Of a stretch of DNA of 64,000 nucleotides, positions 22,151-33,622 are shown piece after piece. A model generated the notes under the pieces. The model saw nothing but the letters and a program-made list of their open reading frames with translations, ran no database searches and was not told where the DNA came from. The stretch's first letter is position 1. Each line of letters begins with the position of its first letter. This DNA is from Verminephrobacter eiseniae EF01-2 (GTDB lineage: Bacteria > Pseudomonadota > Gammaproteobacteria > Burkholderiales > Burkholderiaceae_C): NCBI RefSeq assembly GCF_000015565.1, contig NC_008786.1, positions 5,072,501 through 5,136,500 of the forward strand, read 5' to 3'. Made by a program: the position numbers and the translations under genes.

Positions 22151-22882
22151 ATGAATAAACCGCGCTTCACCGACATTGCCCGCCATCTCGAGGAGGGCAT
22201 CGCCTCGGGCCACTTCCCGTTGGGCTCGCTGTTGCCGACCGAGCTCGAGCTGCGCGACCACTACCAGACCAGCCGGCATACGGTGCGCATGGCGCTGCAG
22301 GCGCTGCAGGACGCGGGGCTGGTATCGCGGCGCAAGAACGTAGGCACGCGCGTGGAGTCGGCGGTGGCGCGCGCGGGCTTCCAGCAGTCGCTGGCGTCGG
22401 TGGAAGACCTCATGCAATACGGTGCCGCGCACCTGCGCCTGGCGCCCGAGATCGACACCATCTCGAGCAATGCCGCGCTCTCTCGGCTGCTGGGGTGCGC
22501 GGCGGGAACGCGCTGGCTGCGAATCTCGGGCATGCGCATGGAGGCAGGCCCGCAGGGCCTGCCTCTGGGCTGGACCGACATCTACGTCGACACCAAGTAC
22601 GAGGCGCTCGAAGCACATGTGCGTGCCGCCCCCGACACACTGCTCAGTGCGCTCATCGAGCAGCACTACGGCCTGCGCGTGGCCGAGATCGTGCAGCAGG
22701 TGCGCGCGGTCGACGCGTCGGCCGCGATGGCCAAGCGACTGCACGTCGAGGCTGGCAGCGCGACGCTGCAGATTCTGCGGCACTACCTGGATGCGGACGG
22801 CGGGGTGCTCGTGCGTTCAGTGGCCACGCACCCGGGCGAGCGCTTCTTCTTCACGACACGGCTGCAGCGGGCCAAGGGCTGA
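22151..22882 (+). CDS. GntR family transcriptional regulator, HutC/FarR subfamily (UTRA domain)
   Basis: The 243-residue protein has an N-terminal winged helix (FPLGSLLPTELELRDHYQTSRHTVRMALQAL) and a C-terminal UTRA effector domain ending in ERFFFTTRLQ. HutC-type regulators bind small carboxylates or amino-acid catabolites. The ATG at 22151 was chosen because it puts the DNA-binding domain at the N-terminus; an ATG at 22115 would add a short extension. It is read away from the lyase-Bug-fumC set across a perfect inverted repeat and is very probably the regulator of that set. Confidence 0.9.
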   Translation: MNKPRFTDIARHLEEGIASGHFPLGSLLPTELELRDHYQTSRHTVRMALQALQDAGLVSRRKNVGTRVESAVARAGFQQSLASVEDLMQYGAAHLRLAPEIDTISSNAALSRLLGCAAGTRWLRISGMRMEAGPQGLPLGWTDIYVDTKYEALEAHVRAAPDTLLSALIEQHYGLRVAEIVQQVRAVDASAAMAKRLHVEAGSATLQILRHYLDADGGVLVRSVATHPGERFFFTTRLQRAKG

Positions 22883-22918
22883 ACACCACTTGCGCTCATC
22901 CTTGCCTGGGTGCGTTGT

Positions 22919-23293
22919 CTACGGGCGCAGTCCCGGTTGTTCGCGCAGCAGCGTCGACAGCGGCAATGCCATCTGGCGTGCGCGCCCCGGGTCGGGAAAC
23001 CCGATGCGCAACACGCTGGTCTTCTGGCTCTTCATCTCGGAGATCACGCGCACGGCATCCGCATACCCCGCACTGAGCCCTCGCACTGCGTCCGCGAAGT
23101 TCAAGGCCCACGGTGTGAGGCTCGAATGGCGACATGCCGGGGTCAGCAGCTCGATGTTGAATTCTTCTTCCAGCCGCCGGATCGCCTCGATGACGACCGG
23201 CGAACCGACATCGAGCGCCTCCGCGGCCAGGGTCACGCGCCCATGCATGGCGCAGGCCAGGAAGTAGTCGATGTCGCGCAGATCGATCTGCAT
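22919..23293 (-). pseudogene. LysR family regulator, C-terminally truncated
   Basis: The 124 residues cover a LysR-type helix-turn-helix (MHGRVTLAAEALDVGSPVVIEAIRRLEEEF) and the linker helix, then only the first strand of the effector domain (VLRIGFPDPGRARQ). A complete protein would be about 300 residues. Almost all of the co-inducer domain is missing; the break is at about 22919, next to the GntR gene. The conserved Q/S residues of the helix-turn-helix are also altered. It probably is not functional, or acts only as a DNA-binding fragment. Confidence 0.75.
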
Positions 23294-23299
23294 GGACAG

Positions 23300-24467
<1,168 letters not shown>

Positions 24468-24483
24468 CTCGGAAGACGGTTAC

Positions 24484-24804
24484 TCAGTCCTGAGGGGCCA
24501 GTTCAACGTGCAGCCCGCCCAGCGTCGGCACCAGGACGATCTGGCAGCTCAGGCGCGACACGCCCTCCCGGTAGTGGTCCGACTCCGACAGCAGATCGAC
24601 TTCGTCTTCATCGGGCAGATCGAGCGGCGGCGAACCTTCGCCGATGTACACGTGGCAGGTGGCGCACGATTTCGCGCCGCCGCATGTGGCGGCCACGGGA
24701 AGCCCCTGGCTCTTGAGGGCGTCCATGAGTGTCAGGCCCTCGGTGCCTGCAAGCTGGCTGATGCGACCTTTGCGGTCCGTGACTTCGATGGCGATATCGA
24801 CCAT
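24484..24804 (-). CDS. 2Fe-2S ferredoxin of the ring-hydroxylating oxygenase
   Basis: This 106-residue protein is a plant/adrenodoxin-type ferredoxin. The cluster cysteines lie in CGGAKSCATCH and RLSCQIV, the pattern C-x5-C-x2-C-x(n)-C. It would carry electrons from the adjacent reductase to the Rieske oxygenase. The ATG at 24804 was preferred over a GTG at 24831 because the sequence after it begins directly with the ferredoxin strand (VDIAIEVTDRKG). It is the last gene of the 12-gene operon; the IS110 right end lies directly behind its stop codon and did not damage it. Confidence 0.9.
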   Translation of the reverse strand: MVDIAIEVTDRKGRISQLAGTEGLTLMDALKSQGLPVAATCGGAKSCATCHVYIGEGSPPLDLPDEDEVDLLSESDHYREGVSRLSCQIVLVPTLGGLHVELAPQD

Positions 24805-24834
24805 GGGGTTTTCTCGAAAAAATGCGGGCACGAT

Positions 24835-26085
24835 TTACGGGGTCGGTTCGTCCGTCGAGCGACCCAGACGGATGTCGCGCAAGCTGACCGACGGGTCGCA
24901 CAGCAGCGCGGGCGCGAAGCTGCGCCGTTGCGCGATCATTTTTTTGGCCGCAGCGAAGTCGCCCGATGCGTTGACGCATTGAATCGCCGTGATGCGGTCA
25001 GCGTTCTGGTGGACGACACTGAAACGCCCGCCGTGCGGGTCACCGCGCAGCAGCTCGGTGTCGCCTGGCAAGGGCAGCCCCGCCATCTGCAGCTTGATGT
25101 CGAACTGGTCCGACCAGAACCACGGCACTTCATCGCTCACCGCGGGCTGGCCCAGCATCGCCGCCGCAGCCCGTCTGGCTTGCAAGGTGGCGCTCTGTAC
25201 CGACTCCAGCCGCACAGGTGCGTCGAAGCCTTCATGGCGACTGACCGTGCAGTCGCCGGCGGCGAACACATGGGGGTCGGTGGTGCGGCCCTCGCGATCG
25301 ACCACGATGCCGCGATCGACCGGCAGGCCGTTGCCCCGTGCCAGCGCGTCGCTGGCCTGGTTGCCGATGCTCACGAGCACGACATCGGCAGGGAGCCGCG
25401 TGCCATCGGCGAGGACCACTGCGGTGACGCGCTCGTCCCCCTCGATACGCGCCACGCTCGATTGCGTCAGCACGCGCACGCCACGCTTGTCATGCTCGCC
25501 TTGCAGGTAGCGGGCGATCACCGCAGGGAGCGAGCGCGACAGCACCAGGGCCTGGCTCTCCAGCACGGTGACCTCGCAACCGGCCCTGCAGGCCGTGGCC
25601 GCGAACTCCATGCCGACATAGCCTCCGCCGATGATGACGACCGATCGCCCTTCCACAAGTCGGCCTCGCAGGCAGACGGCATCATCGAGCGACTTGAGCT
25701 CGCACACGCCGTCGAGCTCGGCACCGGGCATCGTCAGCCGGCGTGCCTCACCGCCGGTGGCCAGAAGCAGCTTGTCGTAGCCCAGTACTTCGCCGGTGTC
25801 CAGGCGCACGCAGCGTCGTGCGCGTTCGATGGCCGTGACCTCAGTGCCCAACTGCAGTTCGATGTGCTGCTCGGTGTACGACTTGGCGGGGCGAAGCCAG
25901 AGCCTGTCGCGCGCCAGGTCGCCCTGGAGGAAGGACTTGGACAGCGGCGGGCGCTCATACGGTGGCCAGGCCTCGCGACCGATCATCACGATGCGTCCCT
26001 CATGGCCGCCATCGCGCAACGCGAAGGCGGCCTCGGCACCCGCCAGGCCCGCACCCACGATGACGATGCAGGAATCAGTGTTCAT
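24835..26085 (-). CDS. NAD(P)H-dependent ferredoxin reductase, FAD flavoprotein
   Basis: This 416-residue protein is a ferredoxin reductase of the BphA4/putidaredoxin reductase family. It has an FAD-binding VGAGLAGAEAA at the N-terminus, PYERPPLSKSFL, an NAD-binding GGGYVGMEFAA and the FAD motif VFAAGDCT, and ends with the reductase C-terminal domain. It passes electrons from NADH to the ferredoxin encoded downstream. With a separate ferredoxin and two oxygenase subunits, this is a complete three-component oxygenase set. Confidence 0.9.
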   Translation of the reverse strand: MNTDSCIVIVGAGLAGAEAAFALRDGGHEGRIVMIGREAWPPYERPPLSKSFLQGDLARDRLWLRPAKSYTEQHIELQLGTEVTAIERARRCVRLDTGEVLGYDKLLLATGGEARRLTMPGAELDGVCELKSLDDAVCLRGRLVEGRSVVIIGGGYVGMEFAATACRAGCEVTVLESQALVLSRSLPAVIARYLQGEHDKRGVRVLTQSSVARIEGDERVTAVVLADGTRLPADVVLVSIGNQASDALARGNGLPVDRGIVVDREGRTTDPHVFAAGDCTVSRHEGFDAPVRLESVQSATLQARRAAAAMLGQPAVSDEVPWFWSDQFDIKLQMAGLPLPGDTELLRGDPHGGRFSVVHQNADRITAIQCVNASGDFAAAKKMIAQRRSFAPALLCDPSVSLRDIRLGRSTDEPTP

Positions 26086-26104
26086 GGCTGTGGCGTCCCT
26101 TCGC

Positions 26105-26581
26105 TCACAGCGGCACGGCCAGCATGTTGTCGATGCTGAACGAATCGACGATCACCAGCCGCTTGCGCAGCTTGAGCTGCCCGTCGATCTCGAGCATCGT
26201 GTCGTCGTAGCAGCCGACGATGTAGATGGACGAATTGCCTTCCAGGTCACTCTGCATGACCAGCAGGTTGGCGCTGGCGGCAATGGTGCCGTCGGCCTCC
26301 TCGTGGACGCGCACGTTGGTGATGTAGTGCCGCAGGTACATCTGCCGGTACGTGAGCGTCTCCTTTATGAGCATGGACACGCGATCCTTCACCATGCCCG
26401 GCGTGTAGCAGCCCATCAACGGGGCCGGCAGGCCGGCGTCATGGTTCTCGCGAGAGACCACGCGGTAGTCGCAGGCATCGGCCGCGAACGACTCGGGCCA
26501 CTCGGCGAAACGGCGCTGGTTCAGGGCATCCGCGTAATCGAAGTTGAAGCGCTCGACGCGCTGTTGAAGTGACGGGGCCAT
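26105..26581 (-). CDS. Ring-hydroxylating dioxygenase beta subunit
   Basis: The 158-residue product has the NTF2/SnoaL-like fold of Rieske oxygenase small subunits, with LQQRVERFNFDYADALNQRRFAEW at the start and a basic, strand-rich C-terminus (GQLKLRKRLVIVDSFSIDNML). It forms the alpha3beta3 oxygenase with the subunit encoded just upstream; the stop and start codons overlap as TGATG. The small subunit is structural and contributes little to substrate choice. Confidence 0.88.
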   Translation of the reverse strand: MAPSLQQRVERFNFDYADALNQRRFAEWPESFAADACDYRVVSRENHDAGLPAPLMGCYTPGMVKDRVSMLIKETLTYRQMYLRHYITNVRVHEEADGTIAASANLLVMQSDLEGNSSIYIVGCYDDTMLEIDGQLKLRKRLVIVDSFSIDNMLAVPL

Positions 26582-27900
26582 CAGACGGACTCCTCTTCGC
26601 GATTCGGGGTACCCGCCGGGGCGAAGCCCATCATGCGGTGGTAGTGCTGCCAGAAGCCGCGGATCGAAATCTCCTGCGACAGGTAGTCGGTGTCGTGCGG
26701 CTTGCCGATGCCGCCCATCTCGAGCACCGAGTGGTCGCCGCGGCGGGCCTTGACGCCTTCCTGCACGAGGCGCAGCGCCTCGCCGTCTTCCATCGAGATG
26801 TAGCCGGCGGGCCCGATGAGGTTGACCGCGAGCAGGCGGTTATGCAGTTGCTCCGGCGTGTCGCCCTCGAAACCCAGGTAAGCGATGTGCAGCTCGACCG
26901 CATCCGGTCCCTTGGGGCGCAGGTGGCGCACGGCGTAGGTGTTGCCCACCTGCGCCACGATCAGGGTCGGGAACATCGACAGGAGCGTTGTCTTATAGCC
27001 GTCGCCCAAATCGAGCGGGACCTGCAGCAACGACGGGTCGTGCATCTCCAGATCGGGCATGAGCTTGCCGGTATCCGCGTAGGCATCCGAGAGCTGGCCC
27101 AGGTTCGCGTTGTCGTTGGCCCCCATGATCGAATGGTTCCAGGTGTTCTTGCCGTCCTTGTCGAGCTTGATGCCGCCCTGCATGGCCGGCGTCTGGATGC
27201 CGAACGACACCTGGAACAGATGCAGCAGCGAGGCGTGGTACGGGTCCCGCACGTTCTCGTTGTAGAGCTTCCAGTTGCCCGGAATTTTCTGTCGCAGATA
27301 GCCGATGACCTTGGGCTTGCGTTGGACGAGCAGGCGATCGATCTGCGCCACGCTGTGCGGGCCGAGGTAATCCTCGAGGGGTTCGGTCGTGTCGCAGTAG
27401 GTGCCGAAGATCAGTCCGCCGCGCGTGGCCACGCGCAGCGTGCGCAGGCCGTGGTCCTTCTTTTCGAAGCACGGCGGCATGCCGCCCTTGCCGTTGTGAC
27501 CTTTTTCCAGCGGCACACCGGTGAGGTCGCCCGCGAGGTTGTAGGTCCACAGGTGGTAGGGGCAGGTGTGGCGCTTGGCGTTGCCGCGCAGCTTGTCGAC
27601 GATGCGCGCGCCACGGTGCGCGCAGCTGTTCTCGAACGCATTGACGGAGCCGTCCTTGGCGCGCGTGACCACGATCTGGGTGTCGCCGATCCAGGTGGTC
27701 TGGTAGTCACCCCAGGCCGGAATCTCACACTCCATGCCGAGGTAGTTCCAGACCTCGCCGCGAAAGAGCTTGTCCATTTCCTGGCGGTAGATCTGCGGGT
27801 CGGTGAACACGTCGTAGGGCACACGCGAGAAGTCCACGGTGGGCCATGTGATGGGCCGTTCGACGGTCGGCGGCGTCGATGCCGGAGTGTTGCTTGTCAT
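26581..27900 (-). CDS. Aromatic ring-hydroxylating dioxygenase alpha subunit (Rieske)
   Basis: The 439-residue catalytic subunit has a Rieske centre with C-x-H-x17-C-x2-H (CAHRG ... CPYH, about residues 93-116) and a mononuclear iron site D-x2-H-x4-H in NVRDPYHASLLH. The sequence around GNWKLYNENVRDPYHASLLH resembles anthranilate/salicylate-type oxygenases (AndAc, OhbB, salicylate hydroxylase groups). In this operon, with hydroxyquinol dioxygenase and maleylacetate reductase, I infer that it hydroxylates a substituted benzoate or aminobenzoate, possibly with decarboxylation, on the way to a hydroxyquinol. The true substrate is not proven. Confidence 0.88.
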   Translation of the reverse strand: MTSNTPASTPPTVERPITWPTVDFSRVPYDVFTDPQIYRQEMDKLFRGEVWNYLGMECEIPAWGDYQTTWIGDTQIVVTRAKDGSVNAFENSCAHRGARIVDKLRGNAKRHTCPYHLWTYNLAGDLTGVPLEKGHNGKGGMPPCFEKKDHGLRTLRVATRGGLIFGTYCDTTEPLEDYLGPHSVAQIDRLLVQRKPKVIGYLRQKIPGNWKLYNENVRDPYHASLLHLFQVSFGIQTPAMQGGIKLDKDGKNTWNHSIMGANDNANLGQLSDAYADTGKLMPDLEMHDPSLLQVPLDLGDGYKTTLLSMFPTLIVAQVGNTYAVRHLRPKGPDAVELHIAYLGFEGDTPEQLHNRLLAVNLIGPAGYISMEDGEALRLVQEGVKARRGDHSVLEMGGIGKPHDTDYLSQEISIRGFWQHYHRMMGFAPAGTPNREEESV

Positions 27901-27939
27901 GCCTTGCCTTTCCTTTCCTTTGATTGATTCAGTCGGTGC

Positions 27940-28643
<704 letters not shown>

Positions 28644-28647
<4 letters not shown>

Positions 28648-29399
28648 CGGATGTCCTCCCCGCCCAGATAAGCTTGCACGACATCCGGGTTGCAGCGGAT
28701 CTCCTGCGGTGTGCCTGTGGCAATGACGCTGCCGTAGACGAGCACGGAGATGCGGTCGGCCAGGCGGAACACGGCATCCATGTCGTGCTCGACGAGCAGC
28801 ACGGCGACGTGCCCGCGCAGGCGTTCGACCATCTCGACCATGCGGCTCGATTCCTGCGGGCCCATACCGGCCATCGGCTCGTCGAGCAGCAACATGCGCG
28901 GCGCGGTGGCCAACGCAATGCCGACTTCCAGCAAGCGCTGGTCGCCGTAAGACAGGCTCTGCGCAGAACGCAGTGCGTGTTCGGCCAACCCCAGCCGGTC
29001 CAACACGGCCGCGGCTTCGTCGCGCAGCGCGGTGTCGCGCACGACCGGACGCCAGAACGAAAAGCTGTGCCCGCGCCGCGCCTGCACGGCGAGCGCCACG
29101 TTGTCCAACACACTCAGGCGGCGGAACACGTTGGTGATCTGGTACGAGCGGGCAATGCCGCGCTGCACGCGCGCGCTGGCCGGCAGGGCCGTCACGTCGT
29201 GCGTGTCCAGCGTGATCGTTCCGGCATCGGACGCCAGCGTGCCGGCGATCTGGTGGATCAGCGTGGTCTTGCCGGCGCCGTTCGGCCCGATCAGGGCATG
29301 CACCTCGTCGCGCCGCACCTGCAGGTGCAGGTCGTCGGTCACGCGCAGCGCACCGAACTGCTTGCGCAGCCCTTGGATTTCCAGCAGCGGCTCAGACAT
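28644..29399 (-). CDS. Branched-chain amino acid-type ABC importer ATPase (LivG-like)
   Basis: This 251-residue ATPase has Walker A GPNGAGKT, a signature LSYGDQRLLEVG and Walker B MLLLDEPMAGMGP, typical of LivG. The ATG at 29399 overlaps the end of the upstream permease gene by 8 bp; a longer frame exists but would add unrelated N-terminal residues. It pairs with the LivF-like ATPase. Confidence 0.9.
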
Positions 29400-30342
29400 G
29401 CTGCGCCTCCTTGCGCGCGCTGCCGGGCAAGTTCCAACCGGCCACGCGGGCGAGCACCAGTGCGAGCAGCAGGATGCCCAGCGGCAACTGCCAGCGTTCG
29501 GTGTAGTGAGACAGCACCTCCTCCAGACCGAGGAAAACGGCGGCGCCGACCACACCGGCCCACGGGCGGCCGAGTCCCCCGATGATCACCATGACCATCA
29601 ACATGCCCGATTGCGACCAGTGCATCACCGACGGACTGATGAAACGATTGAGCTCAACGTTGAGCACGCCCGCCAGGCCGCACAGCACCGCAGCGATCAC
29701 GAAGGCCACGAGCTTGTAGCGGTAGACCGGAAACCCGATGGTGCTCATGCGGGTTTCGTTTTCGCGCACACCGATCAGGACGCTGCCGAAGCGCGACGGA
29801 ATCAACCGGTGCAGCACCAACAACGCGAGAGCGAGCAGCACCAGAGCGAGGTAATAGAAGCCCATGTCGCCGCCGGTCGGCCACCAGGCTTCCCAGCCGA
29901 AGCTGGAGCGCCGGGCCATCGACAGGCCGTCGTCGCCGCCGTAGCTGCGCAGCGAGACGAAGACGTAATAGAACATCTGTGCCAGCGCCAGCGTGATCAT
30001 CAGGAAGTGAACGCCCCGGGTGCGCAAGCTGATGGCCCCCATGACGGCACCCAGCAGCGCGACGATCGCCAGCGCGAGGGGCCACGCCACCCATGCGCTG
30101 CCCACGCCGTGCTGCGCGGCGATCGCCACCACATAGCCACCGATGCCGAGGAAGGCCGCGTGGCCGAAGCTGACCATGCCGCCGTAGCCGAGCAGCAGGT
30201 TCAGGCTGGTGGCAGCCAGCGCGTAGATCAGGACGCGCGTCAGCAGGCCCAGGTAGAACTCCTGCCCCGCTGCTGCGAGCAACACAGGCAATGCAGCAAG
30301 GCCGAGCCCCACCAGGAAGCTTGCAATGGCTCCGCGCTTCAT
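29392..30342 (-). CDS. ABC importer permease, LivM-like
   Basis: The 316-residue permease has LivM features: a hydrophobic N-terminus, NLLLGYGGMVSFGHAAFLGIGGY, and a C-terminal QSGMLMVMVIIGGLGRPWAGVVGAA. About eight to ten helices are predicted by eye. The ATG at 30342 overlaps the upstream stop codon (TGATG). Confidence 0.9.
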   Translation of the reverse strand: MKRGAIASFLVGLGLAALPVLLAAAGQEFYLGLLTRVLIYALAATSLNLLLGYGGMVSFGHAAFLGIGGYVVAIAAQHGVGSAWVAWPLALAIVALLGAVMGAISLRTRGVHFLMITLALAQMFYYVFVSLRSYGGDDGLSMARRSSFGWEAWWPTGGDMGFYYLALVLLALALLVLHRLIPSRFGSVLIGVRENETRMSTIGFPVYRYKLVAFVIAAVLCGLAGVLNVELNRFISPSVMHWSQSGMLMVMVIIGGLGRPWAGVVGAAVFLGLEEVLSHYTERWQLPLGILLLALVLARVAGWNLPGSARKEAQHV

Positions 30343-31331
30343 CACGACGCACCCCCCGGTGCGGTGCTGCGTGCGAGCACGGGCGAGGGACGCATGCGCC
30401 GCCACTTCGGTAACAGGCTCGTCGCGCCGGGCGAGAACAGGCCCATCGGCCGGACCGCGAGCACGACGATCATCAGCAGGTACACCGACATCGATGCCAG
30501 CGCAGGCCCGAGATCGGAGACGAGCCGCGACGGGAGCACCGCGCCCAGAAGGCCGGGCAACCAGGCCCGGCCCAGCGAGTCGACCATGCCGACCAGCAAC
30601 GCGGCGATGAACGCACCGCGAACCGAGCCGACGCCGCCCACGACCACGACCACGAAGGCAAGGATCAGCACTTCCTCACCCATTCCGACCTGCACCGACA
30701 TCAACGGCGCCAGCGCGGCGCCCGCCAGTCCGGACAAGGCCGCGCCGAGCGCGAAGATGGCGGTGAACAGCCACCGCACGTTCACGCCCATCATCTGCAC
30801 CATCTCGCGGTTGGAGGCACCGGCCCGCACCCACATGCCGACCCGGGTGCGCGCGACCATCCAGTACAGCAGCAGCGCCACTACAACGCCTGCGACGATG
30901 AGTGCGAGCCGGTACGCCGAGTAGCGCAGATCGCCGACGATGGGCACCGAGCCCGACAACGCGGCCGGCATGTCGTAGGGCAGCGGTTGCACACCCCACA
31001 CGATGCGAACGGACTCGTTGAAGATCAGGATCAGCGCGAAGGTGGCCAACACCTGCGTCAGGTGATCCTGCCGGTACAGCCGCCGGATCAGCACGATCTC
31101 GAGCACCGCGCCGAACAGTCCCATGAGCAGCAGCGCACCGATGAGGCCCACGACGTAGGACCCGCTGAACGTCGTCAGTGCTGCAGCGAAATAGGCTCCC
31201 AGCATGTACAGCGAGCCGTGCGCAAGGTTGACCAGATTCATGATCCCGAACACCAGGGTCAGGCCGGCGGCGAAGAGGAACAGCATGAAGCTGTACTGCA
31301 ACCCGTTGAGGAGTTGTTCGATCCCCAGCAT
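30342..31331 (-). CDS. ABC importer permease, LivH-like
   Basis: The 329-residue permease begins LLNGLQYSFMLFLFAAGLTLVFGIMNLVNLAHG, the usual LivH start, and contains ILAFVVVVVGGVGSVRGAFIAALL near the C-terminus. It makes the membrane channel with the LivM-like partner. The C-terminal tail is longer than usual and arginine-rich. Confidence 0.9.
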   Translation of the reverse strand: MLGIEQLLNGLQYSFMLFLFAAGLTLVFGIMNLVNLAHGSLYMLGAYFAAALTTFSGSYVVGLIGALLLMGLFGAVLEIVLIRRLYRQDHLTQVLATFALILIFNESVRIVWGVQPLPYDMPAALSGSVPIVGDLRYSAYRLALIVAGVVVALLLYWMVARTRVGMWVRAGASNREMVQMMGVNVRWLFTAIFALGAALSGLAGAALAPLMSVQVGMGEEVLILAFVVVVVGGVGSVRGAFIAALLVGMVDSLGRAWLPGLLGAVLPSRLVSDLGPALASMSVYLLMIVVLAVRPMGLFSPGATSLLPKWRRMRPSPVLARSTAPGGAS

Positions 31332-31340
31332 GGGCTTGGC

Positions 31341-32510
31341 TCACTTGTGCTTGCAGGCCGCGCCATAGGCGTCGGTATGCTCGCCCAGGACGAGCGACTC
31401 GGTCTTGTTGTAGAGGCGCCCCTTGGGGTCGCGCGAGACGACACGGACAAAGAAGTCCTGCACCGGGAAGCGATTGGGGCCGAGGCTGAATTTGCCGCGG
31501 ACCGACTTGAACCTGCTCTCGGACAAGGCCTTGCGCAGCGCCTTGGGATCGTCGGCGTTGCCTCCGGCCGCGCGCACCGCAGCGTCGATCATCATGATCG
31601 CGTCGTAGCCTTGGGAGGCGTAGAAGCTCGGCAAGCGACCGTAGGCCTTCTCGAAGCCGGCCACGAACTCGCGGCTGGGCACGGTATCGGTGTCGGTCGA
31701 CCAGTGGCCGGTGTTGTAGATGCCGAGCATGGCATCGCCACTCGCAGCGAAAGTGTCCTGGTCGGCGGAGAACTGGCTCGTCAACAGGCGGGTCTTGTCC
31801 GGGATGCCTGCGGCGCGGTACTGCTTGATGAAGTTGATCCCCATGCCGCCGGGCAGGAAGAAGTACACGGCATCGGCTCTCTGTTCGCGCAGGCGCGCGA
31901 TTTCCACCGCGAAGTCGAGCTGGCCCAGCTTGGGGTAGAGCTCTTCGACCACCTCGCCCTTGAAGAACCGCTTGAAGCCCGTGGTGGCATCGCGCCCGGC
32001 CGGATAGTTGGGCGCGACCAGCATCACGCGCTTGAACTCCTTGTCCTGCGCATATTTTCCGGCGGCCTCGTGCACCGCATCGTTCTGCCAGCTCACGCTG
32101 AAGAAACCGCTGTCGCATTGCGCGCCCGCATACTGCGACGGCCCCGCATTCGAACTGAGATAAACGTTGCCGTTCTCGAGCGCGACAGGTGCGGCTGCAA
32201 GCAGGATGTTCGAGTAGATGATGCCCGTGAGCACCTGCACCTTGTCCTTCTTGACCAGCCGCTCGGCGATCTGCTTGGCAGCGCCGGGATTGAACTGGTC
32301 GTCAGCCACGATCAGCCGGGTCGGCTGCCCGCCGACCTTGCCCGAGAGCTGCTTGACGGCCAGCTCGATGCCGTCCCGCATGTCGACGCCTGGCACGGCC
32401 TGGGCACCGCTGAGCGTCGTCATGACGCCGATGCGAAGTTCTGCGGCGCCGGCCGCGGCCATGCCGGTGCACGCCATGAGTGAAAGGCCCCAACGGGTGA
32501 TTCGTTTCAT
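31341..32510 (-). CDS. ABC importer periplasmic binding protein (LivK/HAAT family)
   Basis: The 389-residue protein has a signal peptide ending near GMAAAGAA and a type I periplasmic binding fold: ELRIGVMTTLSGAQAVPG, VLTGIIYSNILLAAAPVA and FYASQGYDAIMMIDAAVRAAGG. HAAT-family binding proteins in soil proteobacteria often bind aromatic acids. Here it precedes its four transport partners and follows the two ring-cleavage pathway genes, so an aromatic or amino-aromatic acid ligand is likely but unproven. Confidence 0.9.
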   Translation of the reverse strand: MKRITRWGLSLMACTGMAAAGAAELRIGVMTTLSGAQAVPGVDMRDGIELAVKQLSGKVGGQPTRLIVADDQFNPGAAKQIAERLVKKDKVQVLTGIIYSNILLAAAPVALENGNVYLSSNAGPSQYAGAQCDSGFFSVSWQNDAVHEAAGKYAQDKEFKRVMLVAPNYPAGRDATTGFKRFFKGEVVEELYPKLGQLDFAVEIARLREQRADAVYFFLPGGMGINFIKQYRAAGIPDKTRLLTSQFSADQDTFAASGDAMLGIYNTGHWSTDTDTVPSREFVAGFEKAYGRLPSFYASQGYDAIMMIDAAVRAAGGNADDPKALRKALSESRFKSVRGKFSLGPNRFPVQDFFVRVVSRDPKGRLYNKTESLVLGEHTDAYGAACKHK

Positions 32511-32560
32511 CGCCGATCTCCTTTAGAAATCTTGTGCTTGCATCGCTCGATCGCAGGAGC

Positions 32561-33622
32561 TCAGGGTTCGGGCGGTGCGCCGGCCCAGGCACGCGCCAGC
32601 AGTCCGACAATGGCTTGGCGGTGCAGCGGGCGCGGGTTCGCGTACGGGTTGGTGAGCGCCAGGTCGGCCACGCGATCGAGGGCGTCGACGGTCACACCCA
32701 GGTCGCGCAACGCAGTGGGCGCACCGAGTTCCTTGGCGAGTTCATGCAGGCCCCTGCCGGCCTCGGGCCGACCCAGCGCGCGCGCGATGCGGCGCATGGC
32801 CTCGGGCACGGCCGGGGCGTTGTAAGCCAGGGTGTGCGGCAGCATCACGGCATGGGTCTGCGCATGGGGCAGGTCCAGGCTGCCGCCGAGCACGTGGCAC
32901 AGCTTGTGATGCAGCGCCATGCCCGCCTGGCCCAGCACGGTGCCGCACAGCCAAGCGCCATACAGGCAGTCGCTGCGCGCCGCGAGATCGTGCGGTGCTA
33001 CAGCCACACGCGGCAGGCCATCGGCCAGGGCGCGGATGCCCTCCTCGGCCATCAGGTCGAGCACGGGGTTGCCGTCGTGCGCATACAGCCCTTCTGCGGC
33101 ATGCGCGATCGCGTTCAGGCCGCTGGCGATCGACAACGCCACCGGCAGCGCCAGCGTCAGCTCGGGGTCGTACACCACGGTGCGCGGCAGCACGCGCGCG
33201 TCGTGCCCGGTTCTCTTTGCGCCGCCTTCGGTCAATCCGTAGATGGGCGTCATTTCCGAGCCGGCGTAGGTGGTCGGCATGGCAACGATCGGCAGGCCCA
33301 TGTCGAGCGCGATTGCCTTGGCCAGGCCGATGGTGGAGCCACCGCCGAGCGCCACGACACCATCGGCGCCGAGTGATGTGGCGTACGCGCACGCCTTGTG
33401 CGCCACCTCGACGGGGACATGCATGCGCGCACCATCGAACACACCCACGCAGCGCTCACCCAGCAGGGCCGCGGCCGCCTCGGCCAGAGCCGATTGATTC
33501 GGGGTGCACAGCACCAGCGCGCGTTCGATTCCCAACGCCGCTACTTCGTCCGTAAGACGTGCGCGACTGCCCGGAGCAAACACCACCCGCGCGGGCGATG
33601 CGTTGTAGACGAAGTCACGCAT
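32561..33622 (-). CDS. Maleylacetate reductase
   Basis: The 353-residue enzyme belongs to the iron-type alcohol dehydrogenase superfamily, maleylacetate reductase group: MRDFVYNASPARVVFAPGS at the N-terminus, the NADH loop ALGGGSTIGLAKAIAL, PTTYAGSEMTPIYGLTE, HAAEGLYA and HHKLCHVLGG. It reduces maleylacetate to 3-oxoadipate, the step after hydroxyquinol ring cleavage. The ATG at 33622 overlaps the upstream Dabb gene by 8 bp; 33 further in-frame codons upstream belong to that gene's shadow. The function fits the dioxygenase two genes before it. Confidence 0.92.
   Translation of the reverse strand: MRDFVYNASPARVVFAPGSRARLTDEVAALGIERALVLCTPNQSALAEAAAALLGERCVGVFDGARMHVPVEVAHKACAYATSLGADGVVALGGGSTIGLAKAIALDMGLPIVAMPTTYAGSEMTPIYGLTEGGAKRTGHDARVLPRTVVYDPELTLALPVALSIASGLNAIAHAAEGLYAHDGNPVLDLMAEEGIRALADGLPRVAVAPHDLAARSDCLYGAWLCGTVLGQAGMALHHKLCHVLGGSLDLPHAQTHAVMLPHTLAYNAPAVPEAMRRIARALGRPEAGRGLHELAKELGAPTALRDLGVTVDALDRVADLALTNPYANPRPLHRQAIVGLLARAWAGAPPEP

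Noticed and set aside
26581..27900. Naming the Rieske oxygenase as anthranilate dioxygenase
   Set aside because: Motifs fit several salicylate, anthranilate and halobenzoate enzymes equally, and the operon lacks catechol genes; the substrate is left open.
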